From NCBI GenBank assembly GCA_963823495.1, contig CAWGLV010000001.1, forward strand, positions 3,534,001-3,598,000: a stretch of 64,000 nucleotides of DNA, in the 5' to 3' direction. This DNA comes from DATDAH01 sp963823495 (GTDB taxonomy: Bacteria > Actinomycetota > Acidimicrobiia > Acidimicrobiales > DATDAH01). Shown here in pieces: positions 42,212 to 49,840 of the stretch (positions within the stretch are counted from its first letter, which is position 1; the number at the start of each line of letters is the position of its first letter). The position numbers were made by a program, and so were the translations under genes. The notes beneath the pieces were generated by a model. It had not been told where the DNA came from and did no database searches. It worked only from the letters and a program-made list of their open reading frames with translations.

Positions 42212-43452
42212 CGGGGCACCTCGCTCCACGCGGCACCGTGCCAGGGGTCGGGCTCGCGCGGCAGGCCGAGGACCCGCTCCCCGACGATGTTCTTGTTGAC
42301 CTCGGTCGTCCCGCCCTCGATCGTGTTGGCCCGGCTGCGCAGCATCCCCTTCACCTCGTAGGGGAGGCTGTCGGACCAGGTGTCACCCGCGGACCACGCC
42401 GTCGCCGCCGCACCGAGCAGGTCCGTGGCCAGGAGCTGGATGCGCTGGTTCAGCTCGCCTTGGTGGACCTTGCCGATGGAGCTCTCCGGCCCGGGGGACC
42501 GGCCGGCCCGCACACCGGCGCGGATCCGCTCGTTCGTCCAGGCCCGGATCCGCTCCTCGCTCCAGGTCGCGACGATCGCCTGGCGTTGGGAGGGCGTCGC
42601 TCCGTGCTGGGCCGCGAGCCGGACCAGGCGTTCGGCGCCGGCGCCGCCGATGCGGTCCACGCCGCCGGAGCCCGAGCCCGACACCATCTGGCGCTCACCC
42701 GACAGGGTGGCGTTGGCCACCCCCCAACCCTCCCCGACCTCGCCCACCCGCTGGCCGTCGGGCACGCGGGCGCCATCGAGGAAGACCTCGTTGAAGTCGA
42801 TCTCGCCCCCGATGTGGCGCAGCGGGCGGACCTCGACACCGCGCTGGCGGAGATCCACCAGGAAGTAGGTGATGCCCTTGCGCTTGGGGGCCAGGGGATC
42901 GGTGCGGGCCAGCAGGACGCCGAAGTCCGACACGTGGGCCCAGGTCGTCCAGACCTTCTGGCCGGTGACCACCCACTCGTCGCCGTCACGCTCGGCCCGG
43001 GTGGCCAACGAAGCGAGGTCCGAGCCGGCGCCGGGCTCGCTGAAGAGCTGGCACCAGCGCTCTTCGTTGCGCACGATCGGCGGAAGGAAGCGGAGGCGCT
43101 GGGCCTCGGTGCCGTGGCCGAACAGGGCCGGCGCGGCGAGGTTCAGGCCGAGGGGATTCAGCCGGCCCAGGTTGTACGGGGCGAGGACCGCCTCCACGGC
43201 ACGGGCCACCGATCGGCTCAGGTCGAGGCCGCCGTACTCCGACGGCCACGTGGCCGCCACCAGGCCGGATGACCCGAAGGCCGGGTACCAGGCCTCGTAG
43301 TCGGCCCGCGAGCGGACCTCCCGGATGGCGGCGGGCCCACCCCGCTCGGCGGCTTCCCGCCACGCCGCGGGGACGTGCGCGTCGACCCAGGCCCGGACGG
43401 CGGCGACGGCGTCGGCCTCCGGGGTGTCGGGACCGACGGCGAGGGGGGTCAC
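42208..43452 (-). CDS. Acyl-CoA dehydrogenase family protein
   Basis: A 414-residue enzyme with WCQLFSEPGAGSDLASLATR, EWVVTGQKVWTTWAHVSDFG, FNEVFLDGARVPDGQRVGEV and C-terminal ANTIEGGTTEVNKNIVGERV. It oxidises acyl-CoA to enoyl-CoA using FAD. GTG 43452 overlaps the stop of the upstream hydratase (GTGA), and its own stop overlaps the next hydratase (ATGA), so the operon is translated as a coupled chain. Electrons probably go to the fused ETF encoded at 2778-4622 or another ETF. Confidence 0.92.
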   Translation of the reverse strand: MTPLAVGPDTPEADAVAAVRAWVDAHVPAAWREAAERGGPAAIREVRSRADYEAWYPAFGSSGLVAATWPSEYGGLDLSRSVARAVEAVLAPYNLGRLNPLGLNLAAPALFGHGTEAQRLRFLPPIVRNEERWCQLFSEPGAGSDLASLATRAERDGDEWVVTGQKVWTTWAHVSDFGVLLARTDPLAPKRKGITYFLVDLRQRGVEVRPLRHIGGEIDFNEVFLDGARVPDGQRVGEVGEGWGVANATLSGERQMVSGSGSGGVDRIGGAGAERLVRLAAQHGATPSQRQAIVATWSEERIRAWTNERIRAGVRAGRSPGPESSIGKVHQGELNQRIQLLATDLLGAAATAWSAGDTWSDSLPYEVKGMLRSRANTIEGGTTEVNKNIVGERVLGLPREPDPWHGAAWSEVPR

Positions 43453-44255
43453 CGACCCCGGAACCCCGGTGGGCGCTTCTCGATGAAGGCCTGCATGCCT
43501 TCGCGGAAGTCCTCGCTCCGGGACGACAGCTCGAGAGCGAAGGCCTCGTTCTGCAGTTGGGCCTCCAGCGGCTCGGACTGGCCTGCCGCGAGCAGCCACT
43601 TGGTCAGCCCCAAGGCGACCGTCGGCCCCGACGCCAGCCGCTCGGTGACCTCCTCCACCGCGCCGTCGAGCTGCTCGGCCGGCACGGCCCGGTGGATCAG
43701 ACCCCACGCCGCGGCCTCAGCCCCCTCCAGGGCCCGGCCGAGGAGCAACAGCTCCCGCGCCCGCACGATGCCGACCAGACGGGGCAACAGCCAGGTGGCC
43801 CCGCTGTCGGGGGTGAAACCCCGTTCGGTGAAGGGCTGCCAGAAGCGGGCGTCATCGGCGGCCACCGTCACGTCGGCCGCGACGGCCAACTGGAAGCCGA
43901 TGCCCGCGGCCCAGCCCTGGACCCGGCAGACGATCGGCGTCTGGGTCGCCATCACGAGCGGGATCAGGCGGTGCGCCGTCGACCGGACCCGACGTTGGAC
44001 GCTGCCCACGCGGGGACGCTCGCCGCCCGGGGCGTTGCGAGCCACGATGTCGGCCCCACCGCAGAAGTGATCGCCGTTGCCTGCGAGCACGACGACCCGG
44101 ACCGCTTCGTCGCGGCCGGCGGCGTCGATGGCGTCGGCCAGGCCCACCATGATCGTGTCGTCCACCGCGTTGCGCTTCTCCGGGCGGTCCAGGGTCAGAC
44201 GCAGGACGCTGCCGTCGAGTAGCACCTGCAACCCGTCGACGGACTCGTAGCTCAT
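43449..44255 (-). CDS. Enoyl-CoA hydratase/isomerase family protein
   Basis: The 268-residue crotonase-fold protein has TLDRPEKRNAVDDTIMVGLA, LAGNGDHFCGGADIVARNAP (first oxyanion segment), VQGWAAGIGFQLAVAADVTV (second) and FTPDSGATWLLPRLVGIVRA with an acidic Asp in place of the usual second Glu region. The start ATG at 44255 overlaps the stop of the last of four 13-codon mini-ORFs that are tandem copies of this gene's own first codons. Start ATG 44264 is possible but would disrupt that arrangement. It lies between the MaoC-like and acyl-CoA dehydrogenase genes in the operon. Confidence 0.92.
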   Translation of the reverse strand: MSYESVDGLQVLLDGSVLRLTLDRPEKRNAVDDTIMVGLADAIDAAGRDEAVRVVVLAGNGDHFCGGADIVARNAPGGERPRVGSVQRRVRSTAHRLIPLVMATQTPIVCRVQGWAAGIGFQLAVAADVTVAADDARFWQPFTERGFTPDSGATWLLPRLVGIVRARELLLLGRALEGAEAAAWGLIHRAVPAEQLDGAVEEVTERLASGPTVALGLTKWLLAAGQSEPLEAQLQNEAFALELSSRSEDFREGMQAFIEKRPPGFRGR

Positions 44256-44402
44256 GACAGACACTCCATGCCGTGGACGGACTCGTGACTCATGACAGAC
44301 ACCCCATGCCGTCGACGGACTCGTGACTCATGACAGACACCCCATGCCGTCGACGGACTCGTGACTCATGACAGACACCCCATGCCGTCGACGGACTCGT
44401 GA
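44251..44402 (-). repeat. Four tandem 38-bp repeats forming a mini-ORF chain
   Basis: Units begin at 44251, 44289, 44327 and 44365. The last three are identical and the first differs at two bases. Read on the minus strand, each unit is ATG plus 12 codons and TGA, with the TGA overlapping the next ATG (ATGA). The peptides are MSHESVDGMGCLS three times and MSHESVHGMECLS once, starting at 44407, 44369, 44331 and 44293. They copy the start of the downstream hydratase (MSYESVDG). The unit is 42 nt minus a 4-nt overlap, so every copy keeps the stop-start coupling. The first unit has a CGGAG Shine-Dalgarno. Confidence 0.9.
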
Positions 44403-44420
44403 CTCATGGCGGGCTCCGGG

Positions 44421-45680
44421 TCACACCGGTCCCCGTTCGGCGAAGGTCTCGGCGATGGCGGCGATGCCGGCCTCGAGATCGGTGGCGCCGCCGGGGGGAT
44501 CCGGCAGGCGGACCGGCCCGTGCTCCCGGCTGGGGAGCAGCACGGTGGCATGGCCGGGCGTGGTGACCTCTCCCCGCTGGTTCTCGGCCACCAGGTCCAG
44601 CTCGACCGCAGGACGGTCGCCCTCGGCGAGGTAGCGCCGGGTGACGGTCCCCCCCAGCCATTGGGTGTCGCCCACGTAGTTGAAGCGCCGGAACTCACCG
44701 TCGAGCCTCCACAGCCACGCGTCGTCACCCATCCAGTCGGTGCAGAGGTGGATGAGCCAGGTCTCGCGCATGCGGCCGTAGTCGAAGGTGGTGGGGTTGC
44801 CCGACCGGCGAGCGAACTCCGGGTCCCAGTGCACCCGCTGCATCACGTCGGGGATGTTGAGCGGATCGCGGTGGAAGAAACGGGGCACCCGTTGCCGGTT
44901 CTGCGCGCCGAGGCGCAGGGGCGCCACGCCGTAGAGGCCCATCCCCATGCCCACGTGCCAGCACACGATGTCGGTGACGGTCAGCGGGCCCTTGACCATC
45001 GGCCCGACGGTGTCGCCGACGGTCACGTCCTCCCACCAGCGGGGGTCGGCGCCCCGGGCCGACTCGGACAGGTACTGGGCCTCGATCCGGTCGATCTGGT
45101 CGTCGGTGTAGGGCTCGATCTCGACGGCGTCGTACTTCTTCTTCTCGCGGGCCTTCGACCGCTCGGTGCGGATCATCAGCCGGTACTGGGCCGACAGGAG
45201 GGGGCCGTCGTCTTCACAGAAGACCTGGCCGGTCCATTCGTGCACGGCCCGCTCGGCGAACTCGGAGGCCTTGTCGTGCACGCCGACCAGGGCGTTGCGC
45301 CGGGCGACGTGCCGGTCGGGAACGAGAGGAGCCCACCACTCGCGGGCGCTGGCGGCGTAGAAGGCGTGAACCCCCCGCAACGGGTCGCCCTTCATGAGGT
45401 CCCGGTGCTCGGCGGGCACCTCGGTGACCTCGTCCTCGCCGATCAGGGTGTCACCGCCGACCAGGACGGGCGAGGCTATGGGGCCACCCCAGCGGGTGGT
45501 CGCGCCGTGGTCCGGGTCGCACCACAGGGGGTTGTCGTCGCCGTAGGCGTGGGCGACCTGCCGGAAGGCGTCGAGCCCGGGCCGGGTGTAGTGGGGAGGT
45601 TGGGGATGCGGCTCCGGGACGCCGACGCGGGAGCGGAGGCGCTCCACCGCCTCGTCGGTGATCCGCCCCCGTTCGGCCAT
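44421..45680 (-). CDS. MaoC-like dehydratase domain protein (double hot-dog)
   Basis: The 419-residue protein fits a FAS1-type dehydratase. The N-terminal part has YTRPGLDAFRQVAHAYGDDN, PLWCDPDHGATTRWGGPIAS and HAFYAASAREWWAPLVPDRH. The C-terminal hot-dog domain has WWEDVTVGDTVGPMVKGPLT and the MaoC-like HWDPEFARRSGNPTTFDYGR segment. MaoC-like enzymes hydrate enoyl-CoA esters with the opposite stereochemistry to crotonases, and two-domain forms occur in steroid side-chain degradation. It is the second gene of the operon, 2 nt after the TetR stop. The four mini-ORFs begin 13 nt after its stop. Confidence 0.88.
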   Translation of the reverse strand: MAERGRITDEAVERLRSRVGVPEPHPQPPHYTRPGLDAFRQVAHAYGDDNPLWCDPDHGATTRWGGPIASPVLVGGDTLIGEDEVTEVPAEHRDLMKGDPLRGVHAFYAASAREWWAPLVPDRHVARRNALVGVHDKASEFAERAVHEWTGQVFCEDDGPLLSAQYRLMIRTERSKAREKKKYDAVEIEPYTDDQIDRIEAQYLSESARGADPRWWEDVTVGDTVGPMVKGPLTVTDIVCWHVGMGMGLYGVAPLRLGAQNRQRVPRFFHRDPLNIPDVMQRVHWDPEFARRSGNPTTFDYGRMRETWLIHLCTDWMGDDAWLWRLDGEFRRFNYVGDTQWLGGTVTRRYLAEGDRPAVELDLVAENQRGEVTTPGHATVLLPSREHGPVRLPDPPGGATDLEAGIAAIAETFAERGPV

Positions 45681-45682
45681 GT

Positions 45683-46318
45683 TCAGGGGGCGCGGAAGGC
45701 TCGACCGACGATGTCGTGCAGGTCGGCCAGCGGCAGCCGCTCGCGTCCGGGCGCGTCGGCGACCACGGCGGGATCGGTCGACTGGAAGGCGGCGACCAGA
45801 CCGCTGAGCAGTCGTCCCAGCACGAGTGGGTCGCCGTCCCGCAGGACGCCCGCCGCCTGCCCCCGCCGGAACACCCCCGCCTGCAGATCCATGGCCCGAT
45901 CGAAGTTGGCCGCCGTGGCCGTCGACAAGGCCACCTCCACTCCCGGCAGGCTGGAGGAGGACGCCCGCAGGTAGAGCCGCCCGAAGTGGGGATGGGCGCG
46001 GAAGAAGCCGACCTCGTAGTCCACGAGGGCGTGGAGTTGGGCTACGGGGTCCTCGCCCGCCTCGGCGGCCGCAGCCATGCCGGGCATGAACTCCGCGCCC
46101 CGACGGGCGAAGACGTTGAGGTAGAGATCGTCCTTGTTCTCGAAGAAGGAGTAGACCGAACCGACCGAGAACTCGGCCAGCTCCGCGACCTCCTTCAGCG
46201 TGGTGTCGTGGAAGCCCTTGGCCCCGAACACCTCCTCGGCCGCGTCCAGGAGCTGGTTGCGGCTCAGGTCCTGGTGCAACTGGCGCCGCTGCTCGCGCCG
46301 GCTGGCCGTCGTGCTCAC
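45683..46318 (-). CDS. TetR/AcrR family transcriptional regulator (operon leader)
   Basis: A 211-residue protein with LSRNQLLDAAEEVFGAKGFH and DTTLKEVAELAEFSVGSVYS (helix-turn-helix, about 17-57), followed by FFENKDDLYLNVFARRGAEF. The GTG at 46318 lies 6 nt after a TACCCT -10 element. An inverted repeat TTCA-N6-TGAA at 46341-46354, just upstream of that element, also occurs at the amidohydrolase promoter (48522-48535), making it the best candidate operator. It heads the catabolic operon running to 39193 and probably represses it in the absence of a CoA-ester inducer. Confidence 0.92.
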   Translation of the reverse strand: MSTTASRREQRRQLHQDLSRNQLLDAAEEVFGAKGFHDTTLKEVAELAEFSVGSVYSFFENKDDLYLNVFARRGAEFMPGMAAAAEAGEDPVAQLHALVDYEVGFFRAHPHFGRLYLRASSSSLPGVEVALSTATAANFDRAMDLQAGVFRRGQAAGVLRDGDPLVLGRLLSGLVAAFQSTDPAVVADAPGRERLPLADLHDIVGRAFRAP

Positions 46319-46324
46319 CCACGC

Positions 46325-46330
46325 AGGGTA
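46325..46330 (-). promoter_or_regulatory. -10 element (TACCCT) of TetR-led operon
   Basis: On the minus strand it is 6 nt before the TetR GTG at 46318, with no Shine-Dalgarno; probably leaderless. Confidence 0.5.
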
Positions 46331-46340
46331 GATCAGCCGG

Positions 46341-46354
46341 TTCAGTGGGGTGAA
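46341..46354. promoter_or_regulatory. Candidate operator TTCA-N6-TGAA, site 1
   Basis: TTCAGTGGGGTGAA lies 10 bp upstream of the -10 element of the TetR gene. The wider region is also symmetric (GATCAG at 46331, CTGATC at 46363). Confidence 0.5.
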
Positions 46355-46387
46355 GCCCGGTTCTGATCGATGAACGACGGGAGACGG

Positions 46388-47158
46388 TCAGACCTGGTCG
46401 AGCGGCTGCCGATCCTCGACTCGGGGTTGGCGACCGGTGCGCAGGGGGCTGAGCGGGGCGTCGACCAGCAGCTGACGACGCCAGTCGGCGCCGAGGCCGA
46501 GCGCGGTCGCCCGCCAACCGGCCAGGGGGCCGTCGGGGTCCAGCCACGCCCGCTCCAGCGCGGCCCAGGCCGCCCACGAGGGAAGAGCCCACAACACGAT
46601 GGCCTCGGAGCCGTTGACCCCGGTCACGCGCCAGGCGCCGACCAGGTCGATGCCCAGGGCGGCATGGGCGGCCACGGCCTGCTCCCTCACGGCGGCCAGG
46701 AACTCCCCCACCGTGCCGGCCGGGACGGCGACCAGGTCGTGGGCGTAGACCTCGCCCCGGACACCGGCGGCGACCAGCGGGGTGATCGAGCGGGTCCACG
46801 GCTCGGGCACCACGATGCGGTCCACGCCACCCCGACGGAACTGGGCCGCGGTGGCCCACCACTCCGCCAACGACGGGTCCTGCATCGTCGGGCTCGCCAA
46901 CTCGTGCTCGAAGTTGGCGACCAACCCGTCCCAGCCGTCGAGCTCCCACAGGTTCACCACCTCGGGCCACCGGCCCGTCGAGCCGACCGTGCCCCAGACG
47001 CCGAAGCAGAGCTGGTCCCGCTCCTCCCGGGCCACCGGGCACCAGTTGGCCGTCATGTGGTGCATGTACTTCGCCCGGTTGGGCCCGACGATCTCGATGA
47101 ACTCGTGGATGTAGAGCTTCTCGTTCCTCGGACCGGCGTCGGCCGACGACGCGCTCAC
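46388..47158 (-). CDS. NIPSNAP-like/dimeric alpha-beta barrel domain protein
   Basis: The protein has 256 residues. EKLYIHEFIEIVGPNRAKYM near the N-terminus, WGTVGSTGRWPEVVNLWELD (about 56-75) and a second half with VYAHDLVAVPAGTVGEFLAA and GVNGSEAIVLWALPSWAAWA suggest two ferredoxin-like alpha-beta repeats, as in NIPSNAP or antibiotic-monooxygenase-like proteins. That assignment is tentative. It starts 7 nt after the binding-protein-like gene stop and so forms an operon with it, ending 69 bp before the TetR gene. Function unknown; it may bind or modify the same substrate. Confidence 0.65.
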   Translation of the reverse strand: MSASSADAGPRNEKLYIHEFIEIVGPNRAKYMHHMTANWCPVAREERDQLCFGVWGTVGSTGRWPEVVNLWELDGWDGLVANFEHELASPTMQDPSLAEWWATAAQFRRGGVDRIVVPEPWTRSITPLVAAGVRGEVYAHDLVAVPAGTVGEFLAAVREQAVAAHAALGIDLVGAWRVTGVNGSEAIVLWALPSWAAWAALERAWLDPDGPLAGWRATALGLGADWRRQLLVDAPLSPLRTGRQPRVEDRQPLDQV

Positions 47159-47165
47159 GGGCCCG

Positions 47166-48488
47166 TCAGCTCGCCGAGTTCGAGGGCCACTCGGGGCGGT
47201 GGTAGCCGTTGAACTCCAGCTCCCCGCCGCGCAGGTGACGGATGGTGAGGAAGTCGCCCTTGTAGCCCTTGCGGTCATGGGGCCCGAACTGGATGTAGGT
47301 GCCGGGACCGCCGTTGGTGGCCGGCATCCAGCGGATGCGCTCCATGCCCTCCTTGACCCAGCGGGGCTCGGGGATGGCCGCGTTGCCTATGCCGTGGATG
47401 GCGACCCGGGCGGTGTCATAGGCCAGCGCGACCACGACGTTCCGGCTGACCCTCCCGAAGCGCTTCTCGAAGCGGTCGATCATGGCGTTGTAGTTGGGGT
47501 TGGCCCCGTCCTCCCCCAGCTGGTCGACGCCGTGCCAGCCCTCGAGGCCCTCGGCCCAGGCGTTGGAGTTCGAGTAGAACATGAAAGCCGTCCCCATGAC
47601 CCGGGGCGGGTCCCAGTCCAGGGCCTTGAAGGCGTCGGCGAAGTGGAACGTGGCGTAGCCGTAGCCGCCGTAGTAGATGCCCTCCGTGCCCAGGTCACGC
47701 ATGGCGGCGAGGTCGTCCTGGAGACCGACGGGGTTGGGCTCCAGCTTCACCTCCCTGGTGATCGTCAGCCCGAGACTGAGGGCGGTGTCCCGGAAGTACT
47801 CGCAGTAGTCCTTGCCGGAGGAGCCCTGCTCCCAGAAGAGGCCGACCTTCCGATGGCCCTGTTGCCTCAGCCAGTGGGCGCACATCGCCCCCTCCGACGG
47901 GATGTCGCCGTTGGCGATGGTGAAGGCGTACTCCGAGGCGTACCGGTGCGCCCCGGTCCAGCCGATCGACGGCACCTGCAGTTCGTTGACCGTGTCCTGG
48001 AGGATGAGGCAGTTGTCCGAGATCATCGGGCCCAGCACCACGACACAGCCCTGGTCGACCAGCCACCGGTAGCCGTCGATGACCTTGCGGTAGTTCTCCC
48101 GCGGCAGGGCCCGGGCATCGGCGACGACCAGCTCGATGGGGCCCCGACGCCAGATCCCCTCGTTGAGGGCGTCCTCGATGGCCAGGATCGTGGGGTCGAT
48201 CCAGTCGGCCAGGAGTTGGCCCAGCTCCATGTCGATCAGGATGCCGATCTTCACCGGCTCGAAGGGGTCGCCCTGGGTCTTGATGCCCCGCAACGGTGGG
48301 TAGATCGTGATGCCCTTGACCGCCTGGTCGCCGACGGCTCCCCCGCCCTCGTACCAGTTCTCGGCCTCGCCGCCACCGCCCTCGAGATGGGCCCGAGTGC
48401 CCGCGGGCACGTTGGTGACCGCCCGGTCGTCCTCGGCGATGCCCAGGTCCACAGGCTCGGGGAACATGCGCTCGACGTACTCCGGCAT
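47166..48488 (-). CDS. LivK-fold binding protein lacking a signal peptide
   Basis: The 440-residue protein has the type 1 periplasmic-binding fold used by branched-chain amino acid transporters: PVKIGILIDMELGQLLADWI, ALNEGIWRRGPIELVVADAR, VVVLGPMISDNCLILQDTVN, SEGAMCAHWLRQQGHRKVGL and FADAFKALDWDPPRVMGTAF. The N-terminus (MPEYVERMFPEPVDLGIAED) is polar, with no signal peptide or lipobox and about 75 extra residues before the fold. No permease or ATPase gene is adjacent. The ATG at 48488 is supported by a TAGGGT -10 element 6 nt upstream. It may be a cytoplasmic ligand sensor rather than a transporter component. Confidence 0.85.
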   Translation of the reverse strand: MPEYVERMFPEPVDLGIAEDDRAVTNVPAGTRAHLEGGGGEAENWYEGGGAVGDQAVKGITIYPPLRGIKTQGDPFEPVKIGILIDMELGQLLADWIDPTILAIEDALNEGIWRRGPIELVVADARALPRENYRKVIDGYRWLVDQGCVVVLGPMISDNCLILQDTVNELQVPSIGWTGAHRYASEYAFTIANGDIPSEGAMCAHWLRQQGHRKVGLFWEQGSSGKDYCEYFRDTALSLGLTITREVKLEPNPVGLQDDLAAMRDLGTEGIYYGGYGYATFHFADAFKALDWDPPRVMGTAFMFYSNSNAWAEGLEGWHGVDQLGEDGANPNYNAMIDRFEKRFGRVSRNVVVALAYDTARVAIHGIGNAAIPEPRWVKEGMERIRWMPATNGGPGTYIQFGPHDRKGYKGDFLTIRHLRGGELEFNGYHRPEWPSNSAS

Positions 48489-48494
48489 GGTGCG

Positions 48495-48500
48495 ACCCTA
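48495..48500 (-). promoter_or_regulatory. -10 element (TAGGGT) of binding-protein-like gene
   Basis: On the minus strand it lies 6 nt before ATG 48488, leaderless in type. It is part of the divergent promoter with 48537-48542. Confidence 0.5.
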
Positions 48501-48521
48501 TACGAGTCCCACAACGCCGGG

Positions 48522-48535
48522 TTCAGGTCACTGAA
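48522..48535. promoter_or_regulatory. Candidate operator TTCA-N6-TGAA, site 2
   Basis: GTTCAGGTCACTGAAC (48521-48536) is a perfect palindrome with 6-bp arms and a 4-bp centre. It abuts the TAGGGT -10 element of the amidohydrolase gene and lies between two divergent starts. It shares the TTCA-N6-TGAA frame with the site at the TetR promoter. Confidence 0.6.
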
Positions 48536-48536
48536 C

Positions 48537-48542
48537 TAGGGT
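48537..48542 (+). promoter_or_regulatory. -10 element (TAGGGT) of amidohydrolase gene
   Basis: It lies 7 nt before ATG 48550 and directly follows the palindrome, so a bound repressor would cover it. Confidence 0.5.
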
Positions 48543-48549
48543 TCAGGAC

Positions 48550-49831
48550 ATGCGCGCCGAAGACCTCATCCTCGTCAGCGTCGACGACCACCTGGTCGAG
48601 CCGCCCGGCCTGTTCGACGCCCACCTGCCCGCGGAGTACGCACGACCGTGCACCCCGTGTGGAGCACACCGAGAAGGGCGACGACGTCTGGGTCTTCGAG
48701 GGGTCGGTCATCCCCAACATCGGCCTCAACGCCGTGGCCGGCCGCCCCAAGGAGGAGTACGGGATCGAGCCGACGGCCTTCGACGAGATCCGTCCCGGGA
48801 CCTGGGACGTTCACGAGCGGGTCAAGGACATGAACGCCGGCGGCGTGCTGGGCTCCATGTGCTTCCCGTCGTTCCCCGGCTTCTGCGGTCGCCTGTTCGC
48901 CGCCATCGACGACAAGGACCTCGCCCTCGCGGTCACCCGGGCCTACAACGACTGGCATGTCGACGAGTGGTGCGGGGCCCACCCGGGACGGTTCATCCCG
49001 ATGGGGCTGCCGATCCTCTGGGACCCGGACCTGGCCGCCGCCGAGGTCCGCCGCCTCGCCGCGAAGGGCGTGCACTCGGTGACCTTCACCGAGAACCCCC
49101 ACACGCTGGGCTACCCGAGCTTCCACAGCGACCACTGGGACCCGTTCTGGCGGGCCCTGAGCGACACCGGAACCGTGCTGTCGATCCACCTCGGCTCCTC
49201 GGGCCAGTTGGCGGTCACCGCCCCCGATGCCCCGGTCGACGTGATGATCACGCTGCAACCGATGAACATCTGCGCGGCGGCCGCCGACCTGCTCTGGTCC
49301 CGGGTGATCAAGGAGTTCCCGGACCTGCGCATCGCTCTCTCCGAGGGCGGCACCGGCTGGATCCCGTACTTCATCGACCGCCTCGACCGCACCTACGACA
49401 TGCACCACCTCTGGACGGGCCAGGACTTCGGCGGGAAGCTGCCGAGCGAGGTCTTCCGCGAGCGGTTCCTGACCTGTTTCATCGCCGACCCCATCGGCAT
49501 CGAGCTGCGGGATCACATCGGCCTCGACAACATCGCCTGGGAGTGTGACTACCCGCACTCGGACTCCTCCTGGCCCGAAGCCCCCGAGGAGCTCGCCGCG
49601 GTGGCGGCCGGCGCGCCCGACGAGGACCTGGCCAAGATCGGCTACCAGAACGCCTGTCGGTGGTACTCCTTCGACCCCTTCGCCCACCGGGCGGAGGAGG
49701 ACTGCACCGTTGGCGCGCTCCGGGCCGAGGCCGGGGACCACGACGTGGCCGTCCGCTCCTTCGACAAGGGTCGCTACGAGCGCCGCCAGGGCATCGAGAT
49801 CGGCAAGCTGGCCGCCCGAGCCACGGCCTAA
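48550..49831 (+). pseudogene. Amidohydrolase family protein (amidohydrolase_2) with one frameshift
   Basis: ATG 48550 opens ILVSVDDHLVEPPGLFDAHL-PAEYA, then the frame changes. The continuation DRAPRVEHTEKGDDVWVFEG and beyond lies one base further on (extra base around 48640-48646, GTACGCACGACC). The 1282-nt span is one over a multiple of three. The repaired product is about 426 residues: a TIM-barrel hydrolase/decarboxylase-like protein with SVDDHLVEPP, SIHLGSSGQ and ECDYPHSDSSWP. It is a paralogue of the gene at 32096, which is broken by a deletion within a few codons of the same place. Confidence 0.85.
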
Positions 49832-49840
49832 CGGGCCGGC

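Noticed and set aside
44251..44402. Possible CRISPR array
   Set aside because: The repeats are directly adjacent with no variable spacers and copy the start of the next gene; no cas genes are nearby.
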